A stretch of DNA of 64,000 nt, taken from Ciona intestinalis. Its lineage: Eukaryota > Chordata > Ascidiacea > Phlebobranchia > Cionidae. Shown here piece after piece: positions 26,291 through 38,200 of the stretch. Position 1 is the first letter of the stretch; every line of letters begins with the position of its first letter. Where the stretch lies: contig NC_020174.2 in the NCBI RefSeq assembly GCF_000224145.3, positions 3,849,026 to 3,913,025 of the forward strand. The letters are read 5' to 3'. The notes beneath the pieces were generated by a model, which saw only the letters and a program-made list of their open reading frames with translations, ran no database searches and was not told the DNA's origin. A program made the translations under genes and the position numbers.

Positions 26291-29200
26291 TCATCTGGCG
26301 TATACGAACGGAGTACAGTGCTGGGTGTTAACTGAAAAACAGAAAAATCTCATTACCGCCTTAGCGAGTGGTAGAGTGAGTGTTGGCGAAGTTCGATAGG
26401 CAGGTGGAGTTAAAACAAGTTTTCTATGATTGGCTTCGTAGCACGCGCCAGGGTCGTGGTGCGAGTGGCGCCGTGGCGTCGGACGCCTTGTAGTTACTCG
26501 GCTGGCGTGGCACCCGCACGAGCATGGCGGCTGCGTAACGTGGTGGTGATGATGGTGGTGTATATGTTGGACTCGGTTCGCCGCTTCGAGTTCGGTTGTT
26601 GAAACGTTAAGTGGATCGGGCAGGGTTTCGAAACCCTCGGGAAAACTGAGCTGTTTCGCCGGGTTACCCCGCACTTCAGATGGTAGCGGGCAAGGCGCAA
26701 TGTCGCAGTCACACGCAGCGTGTCGTATTTGATTTACGTCGTTCCTATCAACCTCATTGCATTCGTAATACATATCATTACGGTTATGCTGGACACCGTT
26801 CGACTGCGTTTTTGACTTCTTCCTTGCGCTTGAGCTCCGCGACTCTTTGCTGTCGCTACCGCCCACGCTATGTGGATTTCCAGTGAAGCTAGATGTCGCT
26901 ACGGAGTTGGTGAGCGGGATTTCCTCGGGACTTGTCTTGTCCGAAGCCTTGTCACTCTTCGTTCTCTTTCCACTGGAATTATCCGAAGCTTTGGACATGT
27001 CGTCGGCTGCCAATGGCTCACCCTCTTGCTTTGCTTTCAACCCGTATTTGCCACATAGACAGCCATAGCAGCGTCGGTAGAACTTTCGCCAAGAAGTGAT
27101 GGTTTTACCCGACAGAATCCAGACCCCGTTCGTAATCCCAATCAACAGAGTCATCGAATACTTGACAATAAACACAGCGAACTCGGGCCCGTTGGCGTTA
27201 CCGTGACTGCATCTATCACGGCCGTGGAAGGATCGACAGTTGTATGCTTTTGCCCACAGTTCTCGGTTTTGCTGCTCGTAGAAGTAGCACGCCACTAGTG
27301 CAGCGGATGGTACCATGTACAGTAAGGAAAATAGACCTATCCGGCCCATTAATTTTTCGAGTGTGTCAGTTTTCTTGCCGACCTACAAAGGTAGAAATCG
27401 GGTTACTTTTTTAAAACATCACAAACTTTTACCAAAGAAGGATGAATTGGCGACGGCTTTGTTTTTGAACTAAGGTTCTACATTATTGATGAGAAATGGA
27501 CAGAAATCATGCATATAATGCTGAGGTCACACTTTTTTCACACACTTTTTTTTAAGTAAAAAAAAAACACTGCTGAAGCGTAACTTTATGTTGGTACAAG
27601 CATCTCACCTTTTTAATAGAAGTCCGTATCCTGAAGAGATTTACGAAGCCGAGAAACAGGAACAAACCGCCCAGTGCGAGATACACCACAAGCGGCGCGA
27701 GCACGAAGCCCCGCAAAGTTTTCGTGCTTTGGTTTCCGACGAAGCAAATCCCAGATAACACGTCGCCGTCCACGGACGACATTGCTAGTACCTATTTGAA
27801 CAAGCTAGAGGTAATAAACAGCAGCTGGAATTCGTAATATCGTTCTGCTGTGTTGCGCTGAAAACTTGAAAGTGCCGCTCGGCGGATAACGGCGAACAAT
27901 CACTCCCTAACGTTAAACAGGCGTCGAGTTTGCCAACATTTGCAACATAGCCAGAACACTGGTTTATTAAGGCTGTGCACTTTTTAATAAAATTAAAAAA
28001 AAATGTTACTGAAGCATTGGTATAGAACTATAGATACACCCCATGTATACTTACAGTGATGCTTTTTAACGCTGGGATAAGCCAAGCTGCAGCGTGGAAG
28101 TATTGCGAATAGCTGGCGATGGCTTCGCTTCCCCATTTCAAACCAGCCGCGAGGAACCAAGTCAGTGACAGAATGACCCACCTGTTTAATAACCTGATTT
28201 AGCTTTTAAATTTAATCAACATTTTTCTCTTTTTTATTTCAAGTTTATTGTAGTGTGGGGTAAAATGGAATACCTTTATATATTAGATATCCCAAATTTT
28301 ATAAACGTGATTTTAACAATTACCAACTCTTCTTTTAGAGTTATGGGAATACGGTTATATAGTTTAGTAAATATTATTCATTTACCATTAAATCAAAATG
28401 TCCACCTTAACCCAAGCTATTATATACAAGTTTAAATTGATTATGCAACCAATGCTCTTACCATAAAGCGCCCGCCATTCCGAAAAAATACAGTAGAAGA
28501 AAGACAATACTGCACAGGAATGGTCCAGTGGTTTGGTATAAAACTCGATCCGAATGCCAAGCACAAGCAACTGCTTCATGGCCCGCCACAACTCGTATGA
28601 TGAAACTGTATTCAAGGCACATTGTAATTGTTATCTCACAGCACAAAAATAGGACGATAGGTTACCTTTGAATTTATTTTTTTATTTTGATTTTTTTTTT
28701 GGAGGGGGGGGGGAGGGTTCGAGATAATTATTTGTTTTGTGTAAATGATTTTACTTATGCTATGTTTGATGAAAAGATTAGTTTTCGCTCCGCTGTACTG
28801 CACATACTGTTTGTTTAAAGCTCGTCTAATGTTACAAGCAGTAGAAACAACATTGAACGCGCGCTGCTTACCCAATACTGACGAACATGTAGCAGGCGGA
28901 GAGGAATATGATGGGTCGTTCTGGGTAGGCGAACCTCTGCGTATCTATCAGATATGTTCCCACTGTAAGCATGGTGATAGCAAAGCACACGACTGACCAA
29001 ACGGTGATCCAGGATTCAGCGAATTTTCGCTTCTCCTCGCTGAAGTAGGGCGACTTGCAGGGCATCGCACAGTTCGGTACACCACCCGTGGTAACCTGAA
29101 GTTGAAAAAGTTGTGTTTATTCAGGGTGAGGGGGACGAACTCCAACCCTTGCATTGGAAGCTTAAGTAAACATGCAAAAGGCAAATATTTGCTCTTAGCT

Positions 29201-32200
29201 CCTCGAATCTTTATACGTCGCGCTCTTTTGGCGTGAATTCAGTAGTAATTCCTCGTCTGTCACTCCAGCGCGGCTCAGCGTGGGCATGAACGTGATATAT
29301 TTGCATTGTATTTCGCGGAACGCCGACCCGAACAAAGGATTCGATGCACCGATAACAGTTTAAACCTTGTCACTCACATTTCACGACGTGCCTCGCGCAG
29401 TTCGACATTTGCTCAGCTGCTTTTATGAAGCAGGGGTAGCTGTAGTGGTGGAATCAAAATCGTTGCGGTTTGCCATGACTCCTTACATGCAACTGATCTT
29501 GGGCCTGTATACGAATATGGGCAAGCAGTTGGAAAGCGGCGAAAGCTACCATTCGTCGCTGTGTCCTCTGCGCGCCCTGCACCGGCCGTGAAAAGATCGA
29601 CTCTTTTCAATCCTGTCACGCGGGGAAATCATTACAGGAGGCAGGTAAAGGATTCGGTTCAAGTCGAAGTGTAAATAAACTCCTATCCATCATGTCGCAC
29701 AAGCAACGCAATACACTTATTCGTCTGCAGCGCATGCGGAACAAACTGCTGTCAAATAGCAATTTCCCATTTCCTCAAACTATTTCATTTAAGGTCACAG
29801 GGCAACCGTAACTCATGCACTGCATTTGTGGAATGCATGAATATAGATTTGAGCCACAGTAAACAAGGCTATATTTGGGGGTCAGCAAAACACAGTTTTG
29901 TTATTACTTCGACTGTTAACAGACGGAACGCGAAAATAAAAGTGAAGCTTCACTGTTTGTTATTTCGCTTGCCGAGAAACACATGCCGTAATGAACGCCC
30001 CAAATACCAAGTGCGTTACCGCAACAATAAAACACCAGATACCGCACAAAGAAACGAAAGATAACAATAGGTTGAAAAATGCTGGTTTCGCGAGAAAAAC
30101 AAGCGCCTCGAATGCAGGCGTTTGCAACTCAAACCTGTGTTGCTATTCCACGAACCGAACCTACCCGGAACAAATTCGATTGTGAACGATTTCGACTCCT
30201 TTCAATATTTGCGCGATAAAAGTAAATTGCAGGAGGGAATGCGGCTTAATAACTGTTTTATTTTACGCCGATAAAATCCCGCCGAGCCAGCATATTAAAT
30301 TGGGTAACATTTATTGGGTATTCACGCTGGTTTCATAAATACAATCTTTGTCCGAATTTCGGGTACGGTTTAACCAACACTGTCACCAAGCGCCGAGTTA
30401 TTTTTTGCTGTTTTTATCGTAAAGTGATTATTTGAGATAAATAAAACAAAACATACTAAAAATTAAAAAAAAACATTTTTACAAGTTTTCGTCATTGTCC
30501 AATTTATAATACCACATATAGTTGTTAAAGTTCAGGTGCAATTGGTTCAGGTTGACAGTAGACCTCTCTGTCCGCGATTTAAAGCTGGTAATCGCTAAAA
30601 CAAATGCCAGTCAGTGCGACGGACGACGCGCTGAGTTGCCAAAATAATTCCTTGTTTGCCTGCGGGCCTGGGTCAAATGCACGGAGGCATTGCTGGCGAA
30701 AGTGTAGAGCGTTTGCGCTTCAGCACGAGCCTGAACTTGGTTATGTCACGAGCGATTAGAAATGCGTTGACACCCCGCCACGCTCAGTGAGACGTGCGAA
30801 GGAAAATATGATTTACGGACGTGCTATTTTAAGCTGATGACGGCAACACAAATTTGCTCTACTGCAGGAATTCCTGACATAAGCCAACCTGTCGAAGTGT
30901 TACCTTCAATATAGAAGCCAAACGTTTCGATCTTGCTGCCTTACCATTAGCAAAGTATATACTCCACAATTACTTACAATTACGACACCGACGTTGACAT
31001 ATTGAGTACATTATATCGCACAGCCTGCATCTAAATCAATCATTTTCAGACACGCAGTTTGGAGCCTAATTTGCAAAGGAAATAAGATACCATGTCGTTA
31101 CGCGTCAGGAGAAACAAAACGAGCCGCATTTGCGATTAATGAAACCAAAACAGTCCAGTCTGCCGTCTCCCATGTCAATCTGTACGTCCACAAGTCCGTA
31201 TAGCTGTCACGACTGGCGGCCATTTTCGAGATGACGATGAGACAGCTTGGCGAGGATGCGAAAAATACACTCCGAAAATAATGGTGCTGGAAATTAGAGT
31301 TTTCTCCGTTTCAGTATCGCGGTCGAAACAGCAAATATTCAGCCTTAAGCCATTTGCCCAATATCTTAGTAATACCGATCGCATTAGCGTTTTTGCGTGA
31401 AGTCGACCCGCTTAAATGTAAACACCTCGCTGGTTCTGGACATTAGCGTTTAATAAACTGCTGGGCGATGTCTTTTCGTGATGAACCCGACACCGCTGTC
31501 TGGCAGCCGCACTAAACGGCGACAATCGACCTCGGCTGCGCGCGAGTCTCGTTAACGTCTATTTCATTAGTTACCCACAGATTGATTGATGCACCCTGGC
31601 GCCGAAATCTCTACAACAGTCTATAACACTGTTACAATAAATCGGTATACCATTGTTGTGTACACTGAAGGTATATTAGTCTTGCCTAGTGTTCTACGAT
31701 CCAACCGCCCAAAACCGGTTCTATCTGCTTTGATACTGCTTGTCAGAGGGTCGTACCGGTTGGCCGGTAATACTAACCCACACAGACCATGTTTCACAAA
31801 GCCGACGCCCGCCCCTTTAGGATCTTTAACCACAAAAGGCTGCAGCCAAACCGCATTACTTTTACTGCATAATTGGCCCAAAACCCGATGCTCGCAGTTA
31901 CCGGGATCCCCCACGGTTTAAAACATAGGTTATGGTGCACACAAACCGCGATAGACTTTCTGCCGCGCCCATGTCCCATAATCGAACCCACGGCCCCTTT
32001 ACCACGGGTAATATACATCTCGCATGGTCCAAACAGGGTGCGGCAAAACCTACTGCAGTGAAATATACATTACCAATGGCATATTATTCGTTTCTAACTC
32101 CTAGCGCTCAAGTTGACTATTTAGCTTTATCGCCACAAAATATTTGTGTTTAAATAAAAGGTTACAGTAACACATTTACAAGACATTACTTTGTCAATAC

Positions 32201-35200
32201 ATTTAAAACACCCTTTCCGCCTCATTTGTATAGGTGAAACCTTTATACATATTTATCATTTAACCATTCATAGGCTCTGTATACAGCAGTGTCCTCAGTG
32301 ACCAAAGGTCAAAATATCAGGAGTGTTTTGCTTCCCTAAACGTAAACACGGTCCCACTGAGTCCCTTAATCAGCATCCTTTGCTCGTTGCGGGCCCACAA
32401 CAGAGCGCCAGTCTGTGAGAACCGACTTTAATTGGCCACGCTACAGTAACAGCAGGCCGGTAATGACTACTTATCGCAAGGGGCTTGGTTATGCATAGGC
32501 ACGGAGTAAGCCAGTTTTGGGACATAACTTATGGCCGGAAAAACCAGCTTTGTCAAGCACAATTTAGCAACAGTCTTGTCATTTGATGACTCAATTTGTG
32601 ACAAACAACTACATGCTTGGATAGGTCGCCACAAAAAATGGCGGATTCTGTATATACATGGATTCAGATAACGCCCCAAAATCCAATTACATGTTCATCC
32701 AATACAGTCGTGCTTTTCTCATTTGGTGTGTTTCGTCAACAAATGTGGGGTAAACAAAAAAGAAGTTCATTAACTTTAACTTGCCCGCGCGCAGCACAGG
32801 GCGAGATGTCACTGATTCCATGCAAGATAAGACTGCAAATTTATTTTTCCGGTAACACACGTTAAATAACAAAATTCGGGACGTATTGTACTAAAAAAGT
32901 GATGAATATATTACTTTTTATGGTTGTCTAACATATAATGTTACCTGGCATATAGCCTATCACATGAACCCAGATTTTTAGGTGTTTACCAACCAAGTTT
33001 CCTAACCTAACACAATTATAAGTGGGTGGTAGTTAGTTATGCTGCGTACCAGCAGGTGAGAAACTCACTAGAATGACAAATCGTCAACGCCACAAACCAA
33101 TGTGAGCTTGCTGGCTGTCTTTCACGGGTCACGTGACGCGAAACACCACCTGCCAGTCTGAGCATGCGGTACCCACAAAACACCCACCCAGAAAAAGGAA
33201 TGCGGTTATCGGTTCCTTACAGCAGTGCAGACTTTTTGCCCTCGCCACTTCGTCCAAAATATCAACTTTTCGACCTTGGTTACACCCGATAAAGTGCGCT
33301 AATGCAATATTTATCGCGGAAAAATATTTGAACGTCCAGCTCAGCGTGTGCTAATCAAACACTCAATCATCTTCGCCAGTTCGCGATTAACCACTTATAT
33401 GATGCGGCCGGTGTTTGGTCTGTGACGGTTCGACCATTGCCCGAAAGATCATTTGCGACGCTTATATACCTATACAGCGTGATGATGGACTTTTATACTA
33501 TGTGTTGGTGAGACGGCGGCTTGCGGATAAGCAATTAGATATGTACGGCAAAGGCTGGAGACGGTCTCACGCCGGCGATACTGTTTACGCATTCTTATCC
33601 GGATTTTGAGAGCTGGCAAGAACGCCGGGATTCGCTAAAAGTGAAAACAAACAGCGGGTGACGAAGAAACCTCCGCCGTCGCTCGATCTTCGTTCCTCCG
33701 GCGTCGTGCGCTCGCTGCGCGGTCTTTTACGTGTGTCGGGTGAACACATGCCCGCTGCCGAAGCGCCCGAAGCTGATGAACAGCGCATTGCTTTTCTCTT
33801 CCGTCTAATGAACAGAGGCGTGAGGTAATTTATTTACGTCGGTTTGGGCGCAACACTCGCGCGCCGAACGAACGCTGCAGGCCGCCGAGCGATCCAGCGG
33901 ACAGGTTAATTAATTTCACAAGGATTTACACAACACGGCCAGCGGCAAGGAATCGCTTGTCTGAAAATAGTTTTCCCTTAAATTGGCAGCCAAAGCGTAA
34001 ACTAGCAATCCGAAAATTTCTTTCGGCGTTTCGAACACAGCACGGAAGGATGTGAACACTAAACTATACCTAAATACTCTACAAGCATACAACTGCGCAA
34101 CTTTTGTATTATAAACCAAGCCACTATAACTCGCATGTTTTTATAACAAGCAACCGGACCAAGACTGAACCATCAACAAATATGAACGGATTAGTTTATA
34201 GATCGACTGCAGTGATATAAGGAACATATAAGCATATAAGAAACCGTCGCCCAAAAAGGTATCCGACATATATGTTTAAACTACCCCCTTCTCCACTTTG
34301 CACATGTGTTTGAGTATTTTACTTCTTTTGCATTGTTAATAATACTACTGGGCTTCGGATTTTGGATGAATCGTTTATTTCCTCGTTGTAAACCAATTAG
34401 CAAAAATTTTGTGAGCCAAACTGCAAGTTCGTGACCCTTTTTTCGTTATCAGCGAATGGGCAGACGCAGTAAACGTGTTGGTTTCTCTCCATCGACAAAT
34501 ACTGATACGATCGTGCAATGTTGACGACCCCAACCCGTGTTCTGGTTTCCACTTAATTAAATCCGCGGCATAATTAAAACTAACAGAAAATTTGCGGAAC
34601 TAAACTGTGGCGCAAACGTTTATCCGTCTTTTACCGCAGTCTAAAGCAGAGTGGGTACATTTAGGATCGTTTTTCCAGAGGCTGGGCCCACTTTTCGGTT
34701 GAGGTTACTTAGTGGCAGTTGTAATAAACAACACGTACAACAGCGCACTTTGGTCGATTATTCATTTTTACCGCAGCTTGCCGCGCGACTCGGCATACGA
34801 CCAACGAGCGGTAACGTTTGTTACAGTTGCCACAACCAAACGAGCGCTTGCCGAACGCCGTTGATTTTCAATCGGGTTTTCATTGTATACTGAATACAGT
34901 GCTGACACCGTCGAGATGCAGATACAGATCGGGTTTAAGTTTTCAGCCCTGATAAGCAAGCACTGTTTGTATAGACCTACTTTTGGTGGTTAAAACACCG
35001 CGGACACAGTCTGTGTCTCCTAATTCGTTGTTTAGGTTCCGTACCGCCAAATCAGGAACGAAATATACATTCCGTAATTACCCGTGTCATTGAAAAATCG
35101 GAATAACGCATGTGCTGTAAACTGTAAGTGCATTACTCATTTAAAAGCAATGTCTCTATATATACAGCGAGTGTGTAATTCATATAAGAGGTCATGAAAT

Positions 35201-38200
35201 ACGTGCATTTTCCACCATTACCAAACACAGCATAGGTTATAGTTTACGGGACTATATATCTTGTTGTGTAGTGAGCGGTAATTTTGCTTCGATCCGCATC
35301 GAACACCAAAACCACTCTATAAATCAAGGCTGGTGTTTAAACATTGTAAACCTTCCCATTTATTGACTCGAATTGACTTTCCGCGTAGGATTTCTGCGAC
35401 CGAAGTACGTCACACGCTCGCTGGTCGTTAATCACCGTCGGCGAGTGGATTCGCACGGAATTCATTCCGCTGAGTTGAGGCTCGGTTTACTGCCCCCAGA
35501 GACCGGAGAGATAAACGGAGTTTACGCGTTTCGAACTGTGATTTATCACTCTTAGATCACCGCTAGGTTTGAAAAACCAACTTACAGCATGTTGAGTTTC
35601 GATTCGAAATTCAGGTCTTTTTTTTGCAAAGAAACCTCTAAGTAAGGTAATGCGAACGTGCGTTCTAAATCTTCTCGTTGACTAACCGAGCGAAATGTTT
35701 ACAGTAAAATCTTGTCGAGGGATAAACCTAAACCATCGCGCTAAGGCTGAAAACAAAACGCTCGCTTTAGTGGGCTTACGTTAAAGACTCGGAAAATATG
35801 TTTATACTTTGACCAAAACCTCCGTATCGCTGTGTACCCACCTTTGGTATTCTACTTCTGACTCACGTCCGAAAATACGAACACCAAATTTAGAAAGTTG
35901 AAAATGGAAAAACGAGGGACGCATTCAGGCACGATTGTTAAGTTTGTCAGACAAGTACACGATGGGCCCATCCATTATAGCGCTTTAGCGAGTGCGAACG
36001 CAAGCCTAATTAAGCCAAATTAGCCAGATGCGGTCGGTGCGGTGTTTGCGCTCGCTTAACGAACGAGAAAAGAGCGAATTACAAAAGCGGGAACCCTCCG
36101 ACAAAAACATGGGAACAGGAAAACTTTTGTACCCACTTTGTATTAAGTGTTCCAATGCTTTAACGTCGAAGAATCGAGTCTTGTTCACTTGATTAAGAGC
36201 GACGTGAGTCCAAAGCTTGGATTAGGGAACCGCAGATCAAAGAGATTCGACCAAAATCACCGTGTTCAAAGCGTGCATGGGTTTGTACGTCGAAAAGGCA
36301 AGCATTCCGAAAAATTTGGCAACAAGCTTGTGTTTACATTATCTACTGATGAACAAAATCATTTTGCAAATCGGTCCAAAATGTTCAGCGATCCAAGTGA
36401 TTTGAATAGTTTGGGGTTTTGGGATATTTTTAAACAAAGTCACTGCCACGAAAGACACATTAACTTACGTGATTCATCACATTATACATTTATAGACTCA
36501 TGGTTACAAATACGCAAGAGTTTACTACATTGAAGAAAGTCGTGTAATTTATTAAAAATGGCAGTTTTTCACTTTTGGAAACAAAATTTTTGACCCACCG
36601 ACTGCAATTCATCACTCTCCACGATAAACAAAGCTAAAAACGCACTGTTCCTATGGTTTAAGCCTGCCCTGGGTATCGATAAATGTTAACTTTGAAGTCG
36701 GGGCGATGATCGGTCATTGTCCGCCTTTTTGGCTGGCTCGATCCGATGTTTGGGAAACACTCCAGGGCCAACAGAAATGCGCTGCGCCGAAGGATCTATA
36801 CATCACTCATTTTGAAGTCATCGTGCTTTGCTAGGCCTCGATCCCTTAACCCCTTGATACAACCAAACAACCAACAGATTCAATTGAGAATATATAAGAG
36901 TTCCTATACTCCTTTGCTTATCGATAAAGAGGCGATAAGTTGTGATAGCTCACAACGTTGTTGCAACACATAACGCCTTACTGATTACAGCCCTAATCCC
37001 CCCTAACAACAAGCAGGATATTGCCAGCGAGGGACAAATACCAGTTCGCGAGGAATTCTCCAGGAATATTACACCGTGAAAGGTTACGGCGTTTTATTGG
37101 TCTTTGTCGTCACGGTGTCCAGACGACTTAGACTTTCGAGTGTTAGTCATAATCACGACAACAGTAGCTCGCTTCGATTTGTCTTTCGATTTTTGATTGA
37201 GGTGCACGCCCGGAACGGCCGCATACCAAGACCATAGGAAGTATATACCTACTATAGTATGCAGGAGTTGCTCCACCGTTTCTCTGTGGTTTTAACTGCT
37301 TTCGGTAGTGACATATTGGACATGCCGCGCAAACAGGGAAATTCTAGCAGGCTGCACTGTTGACTAAAGTCGCACTTCGGAAACAACGTGTGGGATCGGG
37401 GCAATAAGATTACAGGCGTCCGTGAACTTGCTCTGTAACAGGAGCTTTGCAAAACTGGCAACGCCTAATGAAGTTGTTGCGTAGGGCTTGTCGCTTTTTA
37501 ACTGTGGGCAAAATAATCCGCTATACAAGAGTAAATTTTGCGGTCTGTTCTCGCCCGTTTACGGATGAGTGTTTCGACACAAAAGCGTGGTTTGTCAGTA
37601 GAAAGAACGACCTTACTTGATATTTACGTTGCCCTGTCTGTCTAGCGTTTAAAACCAAAAAAGAAATTATATGGTAACTTAAAAGCTCAACAAACCTTTC
37701 CATAAAGCGGGTCTTTCTTGTTCGTAATCTTCACCATGCGCCGTGCACAAGCGCAAGGGCATCCGTTGATAGGTTTATATGGGTGGTGTGTAACGCTTGC
37801 AACCGGCCCTCCCGGGGTCGTCTTGCTTTCCCCTTTCTTCGTGATGGTTCTCGGGACTGCGGGCTCTTCTGTAGCTGATCGATTAAAATGTAAACATGGT
37901 GGGTTTTTGCCTTGGGAATCCGGAAATTGTTTGCAATCGAAAAGATTCGGCCATGTTCTATCGTATTTTTTCAAAATAGGTTCGCACCCCGCCTTTGCAG
38001 CCTCACAGATAAACCTGAAAATGCGCAGGATTTTTATTTCTTTCCTGCTATACCACGCTTGTTAAAATCTGTTATAACATTTGGAAACTATTTTGGTCTA
38101 CCTATCGTACAAACACTATAGCATAACATTAAAGTACAACAGATAGTTCCTAAACCTATGATTTAACTGACCTGCAAGGTGGTAAAAAGCCGGGGTATCC

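Noticed and set aside
37252-37461. Cys-rich minus-strand frame in the Frizzled intron, first suspected to be part of the cysteine-rich domain
   Set aside because: The true domain exons were found at 38172-38290 and 37696-38014, and they join in phase without it.
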